Shown here in pieces: positions 18,784 to 27,517 of a stretch of 50,139 bases of DNA. Under the pieces are notes generated by a model that did no database searches, was not told where the DNA came from, and saw only the letters and a list, made by a program, of their open reading frames with translations. The DNA comes from an uncultured Fimbriimonadaceae bacterium. GTDB taxonomy: Bacteria > Armatimonadota > Fimbriimonadia > Fimbriimonadales > Fimbriimonadaceae. The translations under genes were made by a program, and so were the position numbers. The first letter of the stretch is position 1. Each line of letters starts with the position of its first letter. The stretch is taken from the NCBI GenBank assembly GCA_937961665.1, contig CALGMO010000064.1, positions 1 through 50,139 on the forward strand, given 5' to 3'.

Positions 18784-19728
18784 CTAGACGGTCTGCGTCA
18801 CCTTCTGCAGGAACTGCGGATCGTCGGGGTTGAGGCCGCGGGCCCTCGCCGCGAGCAGCGCCAGCCACTGGCCGAAGACGATGTCCCACATCGGCGCGGA
18901 GGTGTCGCTCACAGGCGGCCTCGGTGCGGGAAGAACCAAGCATCCCTGCCTTTCCAGCGACTCGTCCGGCTCCCCGAAGACGATCGCCGCCGAACCGTGA
19001 GAGGCGACGGCCCGAGGGCCGTGCTGGAAGTCGGCGAGCGAATAGCTCTTGCAGCTGAGGAGCGCGCACTCCATCAGTTTGAGGGCAGCCTCCTGCGCCG
19101 TGGCGAAGCTGTAGCCGCGCGAGAGCGTGAACAGCGTCTGGGAGCGAAGCACGGGGCCCAGCGCCCGCTGAGCCGCTGCGAGAGCCTGCTCCATCCAGTC
19201 CTGGGTTGGAACGGCGGGCTCGCCCAGCCCTCCACCCAGCGCACGGACCAGCTCGTACATCGCCATCAGCGTCGCGGTGTACGTCTTCGTCGCGGCGACC
19301 GACCGCTCCTCGCCCGCGCCCAGCAAGAGGGTGAACTCGGCCGCCTGCGTGATCCTTGAGCCTGGGGTGTTGGTGATGGCGAGGGTCGCGTGCCCGTCCT
19401 CGCGGATGGAGGCCAGTACCTCGCTCACGTCGGGGGCGGCACCGCTCTGGGAGATTCCGATCGCCAGACAGTTGCGATAGCGGACGCGCCTTCCGAACCT
19501 CGTCCACACGGACGGTGCGGCCAGAGACACGGGCACGCCCAGGTTCACCTCGATCAGGTATCGGCCGTAGAGCGCCGCGTTGTCCGAGGACCCGCGCGCC
19601 GCGATGACGATCATGTCGAACGAGCGTCCCTCCAGGAAGCGTCGGAGCTCGCCCAAGTAGGCGGACGCGCCCCTGGCGAGAACCTCCGGCTGCTCCCGAA
19701 CCTCCGTCTCCATCCATTCGCCGAGCAT
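18784..19728 (-). CDS. SIS-domain sugar-phosphate isomerase/aminotransferase-like protein (GlmS C-terminal/AgaS type)
   Basis: A 314-residue protein with two SIS domains like the isomerase half of GlmS, and without the glutaminase domain. Seen are IVIAARGSSDNAALYGRY, GISQSGAAPDV, ITNTPGSRI, AATKTYTATL, the second-domain SRGYSFATAQEAALKLMEC, LADFQHGPRA with the conserved His, and a C-terminal LQKVTQTV whose Lys resembles the ring-opening Lys of GlmS. It probably acts on an amino-sugar phosphate, possibly as a deaminating isomerase; murQ in this window would be a compatible partner but is far away. The ATG at 19728 has no Shine-Dalgarno. TATGCT lies just 6 nt upstream, which suggests a leaderless message. 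It is divergent from the kinase gene across 36 bp. Confidence 0.85.
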   Translation of the reverse strand: MLGEWMETEVREQPEVLARGASAYLGELRRFLEGRSFDMIVIAARGSSDNAALYGRYLIEVNLGVPVSLAAPSVWTRFGRRVRYRNCLAIGISQSGAAPDVSEVLASIREDGHATLAITNTPGSRITQAAEFTLLLGAGEERSVAATKTYTATLMAMYELVRALGGGLGEPAVPTQDWMEQALAAAQRALGPVLRSQTLFTLSRGYSFATAQEAALKLMECALLSCKSYSLADFQHGPRAVASHGSAAIVFGEPDESLERQGCLVLPAPRPPVSDTSAPMWDIVFGQWLALLAARARGLNPDDPQFLQKVTQTV

Positions 19729-19764
19729 GAGGCCAGCATACACCGTGGATGCATAATCGGTCCG
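19729..19764. promoter_or_regulatory. Compact divergent promoter between the SIS gene and the histidine kinase
   Basis: Only 36 bases separate two divergent start codons. TATGCT faces left at 19740-19735, six bases before the SIS ATG. CATAAT faces right at 19752-19757, seven bases before the kinase ATG. Both transcripts would begin at or next to the start codon, and each promoter's -35 region would fall in the other gene's start. Confidence 0.5.
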
Positions 19765-21483
19765 ATGGCCTCGACGCGCGACTGGCGGCTTCTGATCGAG
19801 GAGATCCGCGCATCCCAGGACGACGATTCCACCCTCATGAGAATCGTCGAGGCCGCCGCGTCGCTGGCCGGCGCGGAGCATGCGATGCTCGCGCTGGTCG
19901 ATGACGACGCTGGGGTGCTGCGGCTCACCCACGGGGTTGGTCCGGAGTGGTCGGGCGACCTCGTCGGCCTGGAGCTGGATGTGGAGGCGCCGGACGAGGG
20001 GATCGTCACGCTGGTCGCCAAGACGGGGAGGGCGCACCTGGCGAAGGACGTGACCAGAGAACGGACGTACCGTCGACTGTTCCAATCCACCCTGAGCGAG
20101 TACGCCCTGCCGCTGGTCGACGAGCATGGCCGAGTCCGGGGCGTGCTGAACCTGGAGTCCCAACGGGTCGGAGCCTTCGACGAGCCGGCCCGCGAGGCGG
20201 CCAAGATGCTGGCTCTGCTGGCCATCCGGGTGGTCGAAAGGCAGGACCTCGTTCGAAGAGAGGAGGCCCTCGTGCAGATCGGCGGAGCGCTCGACTCGGC
20301 CGTGAGCGAGGAGGAGCTCGTGGAGAAGGTGCTCTCCGTGGCCGGGAGCCTCCTGCAGATGCACTCGTTCAGCGTGTTCCTGCGGGACCCGGCTACGGAT
20401 CGGCTCTGGCTCCGGGGGTCGGTGGGGGGACTCCAGGACCGAGTCGGGCGCGTGTCGTACGCATGCGGCGAGGGCCTGACGGGCTTCGTGGCGGAGTCCG
20501 GCAAGCCCCTGCTTCTGGACCGCCCCCAGCAGCACCCTCGGTGGCGTGGTTTGCACCTGGAGATGCCCCCCGGCGAGGTGGCCAGCTACCTCGCGGTTCC
20601 GGTCAACAGCAAGGGCCGGTGCCAAGGCGTTCTCCGGGCCGTTCGCCGGAGGTCCACCAACCCGCTCCTTCAGGTTCGCTTCACCGAGCACGAGCTTCGG
20701 GTCGTTCAGACCATCGCCGAGCAGCTGGCCACCGCGTTGGAGAACCTCCGGAACTGGGCGAGGGTCGTGCAGGCCGAGCGCATGGCGGCCTGGGGCGAGC
20801 TGAGCGCAAAGAGCTCGCACATGATCGGCAATCGGGTGTTCGCGCTGAGGGGAGAGGTCAACGAGCTGCGGCACCTCCTGAAGGAAGCCGAGCTGGACCG
20901 CGGGGCCTTGGCACAGGTGGCCGACGGCCTGCAGCGCAACGTCGACCGGATCGATGAGATTCTGCAGGACTTCCGGGACTTCCTGACCGCAACGACGCTC
21001 ACCAAGGAGCCGACGGACGTCGCGGAGTTGGTGCGCGAAACGATCCGGGAGGTCGTGCCGCGAACCGATGCGGTGCAGGTCTCGGTGACGGTGGAGGAGG
21101 GCCTCCCGCGGGCCGAGGTCGATCCGCGCAAGGTGCGCCGTGCGCTCTCGGAGCTTCTGGAGAATGCGCTGAACCACATGGAGCGCGGGCGGCTGGAGGT
21201 GGAGGTGGGCTTGGAGGTCCAGCCGTCCGGCCGCCGATCCGTGCGCATCGCCGTGGGAGACACGGGTCCCGGGGTTCCGGAAGATCTGAAGACGGCCATC
21301 TTCGAGCCGTTCCGCAGCACGAGGGTGAAAGGAATGGGATTGGGTCTCTCGATCGTCAAGGGAATCGTGGAGGCTCATGGAGGAACCGTCGCGGAAACCG
21401 GGAAGCCGGGGCGGGGCGCGCGCTTCGTCATGACCCTGCCGGTCGCATCCGGCCAAAATGGAGTTCAACATGGCGCTTCTTGA
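19765..21483 (+). CDS. GAF-GAF sensor histidine kinase (orphan)
   Basis: A 572-residue soluble sensor kinase. Two GAF domains (about 25-165 and 175-325) precede a dimerisation helix pair and an HATPase_c domain with N box LLENALNHME, G1 box GDTGPGVPED, F box IFEPFRST and G2 box KGMGLGLSIVKGIVEAHGG. The region where the phospho-acceptor should be reads ERMAAWGELSAKSSHMIGNRV: the His is there, but the acidic residue that normally follows it is Met. There are no membrane helices and no adjacent response regulator. The gene overlaps the next one and probably leads an operon with a secreted protein, tsaB and murB. The start at ATG 19765 is set by CATAAT seven bases upstream and the absence of homology further upstream. 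Confidence 0.88.
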   Translation: MASTRDWRLLIEEIRASQDDDSTLMRIVEAAASLAGAEHAMLALVDDDAGVLRLTHGVGPEWSGDLVGLELDVEAPDEGIVTLVAKTGRAHLAKDVTRERTYRRLFQSTLSEYALPLVDEHGRVRGVLNLESQRVGAFDEPAREAAKMLALLAIRVVERQDLVRREEALVQIGGALDSAVSEEELVEKVLSVAGSLLQMHSFSVFLRDPATDRLWLRGSVGGLQDRVGRVSYACGEGLTGFVAESGKPLLLDRPQQHPRWRGLHLEMPPGEVASYLAVPVNSKGRCQGVLRAVRRRSTNPLLQVRFTEHELRVVQTIAEQLATALENLRNWARVVQAERMAAWGELSAKSSHMIGNRVFALRGEVNELRHLLKEAELDRGALAQVADGLQRNVDRIDEILQDFRDFLTATTLTKEPTDVAELVRETIREVVPRTDAVQVSVTVEEGLPRAEVDPRKVRRALSELLENALNHMERGRLEVEVGLEVQPSGRRSVRIAVGDTGPGVPEDLKTAIFEPFRSTRVKGMGLGLSIVKGIVEAHGGTVAETGKPGRGARFVMTLPVASGQNGVQHGAS

Positions 21484-22519
21484 ACTGGCCCTTGCCGCGG
21501 GGCTGATGCAGGCTACGACAACCGTCTCGCCCCAGGGGCTCGGACTCCAGCTGGACGTGCCCAAGGAATGGAAGCCCGTCCAACGCAAGGGCACCATGCA
21601 GCTCCTCCTGCCGCCGAACTTGGGCGGAGGGCGCATCGAGATCTTCTCCGCCAACTTCAAGAAGGAGCCTGAGACCTGGCAGGCGATCGAGGCGGCGATG
21701 GCCGCCCAGCTCAAGCGCGAGGTCGTGCGCCAGTGGCAGGAGGAGCTGCTCGGCGTACCGCTGCTGCTGACGCACACTCGATGGACTGCGGGAGAGGCAG
21801 GCCAGGCGGCGCTCTCCGGCCTGCTGTACGCGTGGACCCCCCGGAAGATGCTCTTCCGCCTGCAGACCAGCGAGGCCGGCTTCCCGGACGCCGTTGTCGC
21901 CTGGAGGCAGGCTCTCTCGACCCTGCGCACCTCCGACGGACGGCTACCGGTTGCCGAGGATCCCGGCAAGCCATGGGATCCTGAGGAGCTGCAGAAGCCG
22001 GCCACCCCGGTTCCGAGAACGCGTCTGGAGCCATCCAAGACGGGCAAGAGGCCAGTCGAGCTTGCCCCAGTGACCGTGGAGGCCATCGTGGCCGGTCGTT
22101 CGGCGCAACTCCGCATCCCCACGGGCTGGATCGCCGAGAAGTCCGGCGACTTCGAGTGGCGACTCCGGCACCCCGACCTTCCCTTCCCCATCCAGGTCGG
22201 CGTGTACTCCACGCTCGACTCCCCCGCGCCCGAGCGCACGCTGCTCCGAGCGTCGTCGGAGTCGCTGGCCGCCTTCGCACGGGTGGATCGAAGGGACGAG
22301 CCGAGGCCGGATGCCAACAAGGCCGGTGCGCTCGTGCGACAGGTATGGCGGTTCGGTCAGGGCGACGCAGGGCCGTTGTGGACCCTCGAGGCGGTGGGAT
22401 CGAAGGACAGGCTGTACTGGCTGGCCGTCGCGCGCGGGGAGGGAGTCCTCTCGAACGCGACGCAGAAGCTCATCGCCTCCCTGCTGCAATCCATGAGCCT
22501 GGAGCCCGCGAACCCGTGA
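21470..22519 (+). CDS. Secreted protein with two DcrB/PsbP-like domains, function unknown
   Basis: The 349-residue product has an N-terminal hydrophobic stretch (MALLELALAAGLMQA) that could be a signal peptide. Two similar halves follow: about 20-150 (LGLQLDVPKEWKPV...RIEIFSANFKKE) and about 205-345 (SAQLRIPTGWIAE...FPIQVGVYSTLDS). This is the 'lipoprotein-like PsbP/DUF1795' pattern of a strand, a P-x-G/E-W turn and a two-layer sheet. A Pro/Lys-rich linker joins them. ATG 21470 is preferred over 21458 because GGAG lies 6 nt before it. It overlaps the kinase by 14 nt and tsaB by 4 nt (GTGA), implying coupled translation. Role unknown; an envelope or stress protein tied to murB expression is a guess. 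Confidence 0.65.
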   Translation: MALLELALAAGLMQATTTVSPQGLGLQLDVPKEWKPVQRKGTMQLLLPPNLGGGRIEIFSANFKKEPETWQAIEAAMAAQLKREVVRQWQEELLGVPLLLTHTRWTAGEAGQAALSGLLYAWTPRKMLFRLQTSEAGFPDAVVAWRQALSTLRTSDGRLPVAEDPGKPWDPEELQKPATPVPRTRLEPSKTGKRPVELAPVTVEAIVAGRSAQLRIPTGWIAEKSGDFEWRLRHPDLPFPIQVGVYSTLDSPAPERTLLRASSESLAAFARVDRRDEPRPDANKAGALVRQVWRFGQGDAGPLWTLEAVGSKDRLYWLAVARGEGVLSNATQKLIASLLQSMSLEPANP

Positions 22520-23088
22520 TCCTCTGCCTCAGCACCTCCAGCCCCGAGGTATCGCTCGCGCTGATTCGCAACGGCGAGGTTGCGGCGCACGCGCGGCGGA
22601 GGGCGACGAGGGGCAGCGGGGGGATTCTGCTGGCTATTCTGGAGGAGGCTCTCCGGGCTTCCGGGGTGGCCATGGAGGCGATCGAGCTGTTCGTGGCGGA
22701 CGTCGGCCCGGGTGGCTTCACGGGTGTCCGGGTCGGGGTCGCCCTCGCGAAGGCTTGGGCTTGGTCGCTCGGTCGACCGTGCGCCGGCTTGAGCGCCTTC
22801 GATCTGGTTTCGTCGGAGAGGACGGTGGCGTTGCCCGTGCGCCGCGGGCTGTACGTCGTGCGCGAACCCGGTGGCGAGCCGTACCGCGCCGAGAGGCCGC
22901 CCTCCGGCGCGATCGGCTACGGCACGGACTTCAGGGAGGAGCACCATCCGGACGCCGTCCGTTGCCGCGACCTCCTGGACTCTCTGAAGCCTGTCACGGC
23001 GCCCATGCTTCTTCCCGCCTACCACGCCGCGCCGAGCATTTCGACCCCGAAAGCCCCGTTCGGCATTCCGGGAGGGGCCGGTGCTTAA
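22516..23088 (+). CDS. tsaB: tRNA threonylcarbamoyladenosine biosynthesis protein TsaB
   Basis: TsaB is the inactive-homologue partner of TsaD in making t6A at position 37 of ANN-decoding tRNAs. The 190-residue product shows the family's ILCLSTSSPEVSLAL start, the H/R-rich dimer helix, and the diagnostic VGPGGFTGVRVGVALAKAWAW with GPGxFTGxR. It is shorter than E. coli TsaB (231 residues), with the loss in the C-terminal half, as in many other phyla. The GTG start at 22516 overlaps the previous stop (GTGA), and the gene overlaps murB by 8 nt. Confidence 0.85.
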   Translation: MILCLSTSSPEVSLALIRNGEVAAHARRRATRGSGGILLAILEEALRASGVAMEAIELFVADVGPGGFTGVRVGVALAKAWAWSLGRPCAGLSAFDLVSSERTVALPVRRGLYVVREPGGEPYRAERPPSGAIGYGTDFREEHHPDAVRCRDLLDSLKPVTAPMLLPAYHAAPSISTPKAPFGIPGGAGA

Positions 23089-24019
23089 CGCCTTGGCGGA
23101 GGTGCCTCTGGCCCCCTTCACCACGCTGCGGGCCGGCGGGCCTGCCCAACGACTGATTCTGCTGGACAGTGCGGAGCAACTTGCCGAGGTAGCGGCCGTG
23201 GCCCAGGTGGTCGGGGAGCCGCTCACGGTTCTCGGCAGCGGCAGCAACGTGCTGCCTTCGGACCTCGGAGTGGAGGGCACGGTGCTGATCAACCGGAGCC
23301 GCGGCCTGAAGATCGAGCCCGACGGCACCGTCACGGCCGACTCTGGGTTCCCGCTTCAGGACCTCTTCCTGAAGACCGTCCAACAGGGGCTGACGGGCCT
23401 GGAGTTCGCCGTGGGCATCCCCGGAACCTTGGGCGGGGCGCTCGCCAGCAACGCCGGAGCCTACCGAAGCTCGATCGGCTCCTTCGTGACGGCCGTGGAG
23501 GTCGTGGAGGGAGGCTTGGTCCGCTGGGAGCCCGCCTCGTTCCTCAAGCTGAGCTATCGGCACTCCATTCTGCGCGAGCCTGCCGGTCGCGGGATCGTCG
23601 TCACGAGGGTCCGGCTGCGCCTGCAGCCGGGGGACTCCTGGCGCGCGCTGCAGGACGCGCGCGAGTTCCAGCGACAGCGCATCTCGAAGCAGCCCGCGCC
23701 CGCGAGCGCAGGCAGCTTCTTCAAGAACGTGGAAGACCGAGGGCTGGCCGAGAGCCTGCCAGGGCTGCCGCAAGCCCTGAAGGATGCGGGCGTTGTTCCG
23801 GCGGGCTATCTGCTGGAGGCGGTCGGTCTGAGGGGATTCCGGCACGGCGGAGCGCTGTTCAGCCACCGGCACGCCAACTTCCTGCTGAACGTCGCCCGAG
23901 CCACCGCGACGGAGATCCGCGAGCTGGCCGAGATCGCCAAGGAGCGGGTGTACGACCGCTTCGGCCGGCGGCTGGAGGAGGAGGTGCTGCTCCTCGGCCG
24001 ATGGATCAACCCGAGTTGA
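23081..24019 (+). CDS. murB: UDP-N-acetylenolpyruvoylglucosamine reductase
   Basis: MurB is the FAD enzyme that completes UDP-MurNAc for peptidoglycan. The 312-residue protein has the FAD-binding blocks PFTTLRAGGPAQ, LGSGSNVLPSD and GLEFAVGIPGTLGGALASNAGAY, the YRHSIL element, the catalytic Ser region ASAGSFFKN, and the C-terminal LLEAVGLRGFRHGGALFSHRHANFLLN. The start is GTG 23081, inside tsaB (8-nt overlap), so synthesis of the two is coupled. It closes the operon that begins with the histidine kinase. Confidence 0.96.
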   Translation: MLNALAEVPLAPFTTLRAGGPAQRLILLDSAEQLAEVAAVAQVVGEPLTVLGSGSNVLPSDLGVEGTVLINRSRGLKIEPDGTVTADSGFPLQDLFLKTVQQGLTGLEFAVGIPGTLGGALASNAGAYRSSIGSFVTAVEVVEGGLVRWEPASFLKLSYRHSILREPAGRGIVVTRVRLRLQPGDSWRALQDAREFQRQRISKQPAPASAGSFFKNVEDRGLAESLPGLPQALKDAGVVPAGYLLEAVGLRGFRHGGALFSHRHANFLLNVARATATEIRELAEIAKERVYDRFGRRLEEEVLLLGRWINPS

Positions 24020-24085
24020 TCCGTCCTGTAGATACCGGCCCGATCCGGGCATAATGGGAACCCGGCGCTCCGCCACACGAACCCC

Positions 24086-26038
24086 ATGGGCCATTCGAAG
24101 TTCGACCCCATCGCGCTCTTGCGCACGATGCTGACCAGCCGGGAGGCCGACCGACGCGAGGGCATCCTGCTGAGGCAAGGCAAGGGCTGGTTCCAGATCG
24201 GATCCATGGGCCACGAGGCCCTGGCGGCTCTTCCGCTCGCCTTCCGCGAGGACGATTGGTTTTTCCCCTACTATCGCGACCGGGCGCTGATGCTGGCCCG
24301 CGGCTACTCCCTCCGGGACATGGCTCTGGACTTCTTCGCGAAGGCGGATTGCAGCTCGGGCGGAACGCAGATGCCGTGCCACTTCAGTTCGCGGCGCCTC
24401 AACGTGTTCAGCGTCGCGACTCCCACCGCATCGTCGCTGTTGCCGGCTTGCGGAGCCGCCTGGGGCATGCGTCTGGACGGCAACGACGCCGTGTGCCAGG
24501 CGAGCCTTGGCGACGCGGCGTCGAGGCAGGGAGAGTTCTTCGAGGCCCTTTGCTTCGCCGTGCAGGAGCGGCTGCCGGTGGTGTTCTGCGTCATGGACAA
24601 CGGCTACGGCATCTCCACGCCCACCCGGCAGCTCGTCCCGAGCCGCCTCGGGGTGCTGCACGAGGATCTCCAGCAGCGGGTGGACGGCAGAGACCCCTAC
24701 GCCGTGCTCGAAGCCGGCGAGCGGGCGGTGGAGAGAGCGAGGGCCGGCGAGGGTCCGTCGCTTCTCTGGTTCGACTTGGACCGTCTGGCCAGCCACACGA
24801 GTTCGGACGACCATCGGCTGTACCGCGCCCCGGAGGAGATCGAGGCGATGCTCCTTCGAGACCCCGTCAAGACTTGGGAGGAGAGGCTTCTGTCCCAGGG
24901 ACTCCTCACCAGGGAGGAGCTGGAGCGGATGAAGGCCGAGATCGCCGAGGAGGTCGCCGAGGCGTATCTGCGCGCCGAGCGGGAGGCCGACCCCTGCCCC
25001 AAGGAGGCCCCGGCGGTGTTCGGGCCGCTGCCGAAGGCCGAGCTTCCACCGATCGTTCCGGCCGAGCGAACCACGATGGTCGCCGTGCTGAACCAGGCGC
25101 TGGAAGCCGCCTTGGAGGAGGACGAGAGGGTCTTGCTGTTCGGCGAGGACATCGAGGACCCGAAGGGCGGTGTCTTCGGCCTCACCAAGGGTCTCTCGAC
25201 GCGCTTCCCCGGCCGGGTCCGCAACTCGCCCCTCGCAGAGGCGACGATCGTCGGAGTCGGGATCGGTCTCGCCGCCTACGGCTACCGGCCCATCTTCGAG
25301 ATCCAGTTCATCGACTTCCTTTCGCCCGCGTGGAACCAGCTGACGACCAACGCCGCCACCCTCCGATGGCGGACCAAGGGAGAGTGGACCTGTCCTCTGA
25401 CCCTCTACTCGCCCAGTGGCGCCTACCTTCCCGGCGGGGGACCCTGGCATAGCCAGTCCTTCGAGAGCCATCTGGCCGGCACACCGGGGCTGCGCGTTGC
25501 GATGCCCTCGAACGTCGCGGACGCCGCAGGCCTGATGTGGACCAGCCTGCACGGCGACGATCCGTCGGTGTTCCTCATCCCGAAGCACCTCTTCCGGAAG
25601 CCGGAGCACAGTGTGGCGCTGGAGGCCGTTCCCCTAGGCCGCGCTAGGACCCTGCGGGAAGGCAGGGACTGCACCGTCTTGACGTGGGGCAACGGCACCG
25701 AGGTCGCCCTCTTGGCGGCGGATCGGCTCAGCCCGGAGCTCGAAATCGAGGTGCTGGACCTGCGCTCGATCGTTCCGTGGGACCGGGACGCCGTGCTGCA
25801 GAGCCTGCGGAAGACCGGCAGGGTCGTGATCGTCCACGAGGACCCGAGAACCTGCGGGTTCGGGGATACCGTCGCAGCGTCGATCGTGTCCGATCCCGCT
25901 AGCTGGGACCTTCTGGCAGGTCCGCCCGTGGTCGTCGCCAGGCAGGACGTTCCGATCGGCTTCCATCCGAACCTGGAGTACGGATGCCTGCCCTCGGTGG
26001 AGGACGTGATGCAGGCGATCCGAACGACGATGCGCTAG
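24086..26038 (+). CDS. 2-oxo acid dehydrogenase E1, fused alpha and beta subunits (branched-chain type)
   Basis: A 650-residue thiamine-diphosphate enzyme in which the E1 alpha half (about 1-300) and beta half (about 325-650) are one chain. The alpha half has GSMGHEALAAL, the TPP motif GDAASRQGEFFEALCFAV...VMDNGYGIS, and SHTSSDD. The beta half has ERTTMVAVLNQALEAALEED, LFGEDIEDPKGGVFGLTKGL, SPLAEATIVGVGIGLAAYG and IEVLDLRSIVPWD. Such fusions act with lipoyl E2 and E3 to decarboxylate branched-chain or related 2-oxo acids and feed acyl-CoA to lipid synthesis. No E2 or E3 is nearby. CATAAT at 24049 could be its -10 box. Pyruvate or another 2-oxo acid is possible as substrate. Confidence 0.9.
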   Translation: MGHSKFDPIALLRTMLTSREADRREGILLRQGKGWFQIGSMGHEALAALPLAFREDDWFFPYYRDRALMLARGYSLRDMALDFFAKADCSSGGTQMPCHFSSRRLNVFSVATPTASSLLPACGAAWGMRLDGNDAVCQASLGDAASRQGEFFEALCFAVQERLPVVFCVMDNGYGISTPTRQLVPSRLGVLHEDLQQRVDGRDPYAVLEAGERAVERARAGEGPSLLWFDLDRLASHTSSDDHRLYRAPEEIEAMLLRDPVKTWEERLLSQGLLTREELERMKAEIAEEVAEAYLRAEREADPCPKEAPAVFGPLPKAELPPIVPAERTTMVAVLNQALEAALEEDERVLLFGEDIEDPKGGVFGLTKGLSTRFPGRVRNSPLAEATIVGVGIGLAAYGYRPIFEIQFIDFLSPAWNQLTTNAATLRWRTKGEWTCPLTLYSPSGAYLPGGGPWHSQSFESHLAGTPGLRVAMPSNVADAAGLMWTSLHGDDPSVFLIPKHLFRKPEHSVALEAVPLGRARTLREGRDCTVLTWGNGTEVALLAADRLSPELEIEVLDLRSIVPWDRDAVLQSLRKTGRVVIVHEDPRTCGFGDTVAASIVSDPASWDLLAGPPVVVARQDVPIGFHPNLEYGCLPSVEDVMQAIRTTMR

Positions 26039-26093
26039 GCACCTCCCGCTCGGCCCCCCTCGGCTTGATGCAGAATGCTGCCGAGGCACCGAG

Positions 26094-26627
26094 ATGGAAG
26101 GAACTTTCGGAGATCTCGACATCGAGCTGGCCTCCGGTCGGCGGTGCAAGCTCGGAGATCTTTGCGCGGAAGGGCCTTTGGCGCTGGTCTTCCTGAGGCA
26201 CCTCGGCTGCATCTTCTGCCGGGAGCACGTCGGCAGGCTCGCGAGGGAGGCCCCGCACGATCGCATCCACCTCGTGGCCATGGCCGATCCAGATCTGGCG
26301 CGAGAGTTCCTCCGAAGGCATCCGACTCCGCACTCCATGGTGTGCGACCCGCAGCGCCGCCTCTTCGAGGCGTTCGGACTGGAGCGGGGCACCCTCGGGC
26401 AGTTGGCGGGACCCAAGGTGTGGGCGCGCGGGGCCAAGGCGTTCGCCGCCGGCTACCGGCAGGGACGCACCCTCGGCGACCCCGCGCAGCTTCCGGGTGC
26501 GTTCATCTTGGACGGCAGCGGCCGCGTGGTCTGGAGCCACCTTGCCAAGCACGCGGGAGACACGGCCGAGCCGTCCGTCCTTTCCGCCATGCTTCGGGCC
26601 CAATCGGCTTCGCCTAGCCCGTCCTAA
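26094..26627 (+). CDS. Peroxiredoxin-like 2 (AhpC/TSA-superfamily) protein
   Basis: A 177-residue thioredoxin-fold protein with the mark FLRHLGCIFCREH, that is, a C-x-x-C at Cys39 and Cys42 as in the Prx-like 2/AAED1 group. The N-terminus has the expected short sheet and the C-terminus the GAFILDGSGRVVWSH hairpin. There is no signal peptide, so it is cytoplasmic. Likely a thiol oxidoreductase or peroxidase; the electron donor and substrate are unknown. Its last 14 bases overlap the converging SDR gene on the other strand. Confidence 0.82.
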   Translation: MEGTFGDLDIELASGRRCKLGDLCAEGPLALVFLRHLGCIFCREHVGRLAREAPHDRIHLVAMADPDLAREFLRRHPTPHSMVCDPQRRLFEAFGLERGTLGQLAGPKVWARGAKAFAAGYRQGRTLGDPAQLPGAFILDGSGRVVWSHLAKHAGDTAEPSVLSAMLRAQSASPSPS

Positions 26628-27516
26628 GGGCTGCGCGCACGGCATCCGCGAGCTCCGGGTGTCGGAATCGGAAGCCTGCCTGCAAGGCCTTGCGCGGCAG
26701 CACCCTCTGGCCGCGCAGAACCAGCTCGGAGGGCGTGCCGCTCAGCAGGCCGAACAGACGCAAGGCCACGGCGGGAGCGGAGGGCATCAGCGGGCGACCC
26801 ACCGCGCGCGCGACCTCCGCCATCAGCTCTCGGTTGGAACATGGGGCCGGGCCGACCACGTTCAACACCCCTTGGACGGACGAACTCAGAGACCAGACGA
26901 TCATCTCCACGGCGTCGTCCAGGTGGATCCAGCTCACCTGCTGACGGCCGCTCCCCGCCGGACTCGTCAGGCCGAGCCGGGCCAAGCGAGCCAAGACCGG
27001 AAGCGCTCCTCCTGCGGCCCCCAGAACGAAGCCGATGCGGCCGATCACGACGCGCGTGCGGGGGAGGTCGACAGGCACGGCCGCCTCCCACGCGCGGCAA
27101 GTGTCGACCAAGAAGTCGCCCTGAGGGCCGATCGGAGAGTCCTCGTCCAGCTCCTCACCCGGACGGTCCCCGTAGATGCCGACCGCAGACGCGTTGAACC
27201 ACACGGGCGGGGGGCTGGCGCATCGGCCGAGCGCCGCCGCCAGAGCCTTGGTCGGTTCGACGCGCGACCGGAGGATCTCGCTGCGGTTCTCAGGAGTCCA
27301 GCGCACCGAAATGGACTTGCCACTCAAGTTCACGATCGCCGCGGAGCCCTCCAGCGCCGCCGCCCAATCGCCGACGGTCCGTCCGTCCCACACGAGCCTC
27401 CCCGGACCAGGACTCCTGGAGAGAACCAGCGGCTCGAACCCTTCCGCCTGCAGCCTCCGAACCAGGGCCGATCCGATGAAGCCCGTGCCTCCGGCGACGA
27501 TCACCCGACCCGTCAT
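26614..27516 (-). CDS. TIGR01777-type epimerase (SDR39U1 family)
   Basis: A 300-residue atypical short-chain dehydrogenase. It opens with VIVAGGTGFIGSALVRRLQAEG (NAD(P)-binding), has the family's VNLSGKSISVRWTPENRSEILRSRV block, and WFNASAVGIYGDRPGEELDEDSP. The C-terminal DUF1731-like part includes VNVVGPAPCSNRELM, and RVLPRKALQAGFRFRHPEL. The substrate of this family is unknown; it is often linked to membrane or division functions. ATG 27516 follows the ubiX stop by 1 nt, so it is translated from the ubiX message. Confidence 0.92.
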   Translation of the reverse strand: MTGRVIVAGGTGFIGSALVRRLQAEGFEPLVLSRSPGPGRLVWDGRTVGDWAAALEGSAAIVNLSGKSISVRWTPENRSEILRSRVEPTKALAAALGRCASPPPVWFNASAVGIYGDRPGEELDEDSPIGPQGDFLVDTCRAWEAAVPVDLPRTRVVIGRIGFVLGAAGGALPVLARLARLGLTSPAGSGRQQVSWIHLDDAVEMIVWSLSSSVQGVLNVVGPAPCSNRELMAEVARAVGRPLMPSAPAVALRLFGLLSGTPSELVLRGQRVLPRKALQAGFRFRHPELADAVRAALRTG

Positions 27517-27517
27517 C

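Noticed and set aside
18784-22320. Very long minus-strand open frame (about 1178 codons)
   Set aside because: Only its last 314 codons match a protein (SIS domain). The rest is antisense to the histidine kinase and the following genes, which have clear domains on the plus strand.
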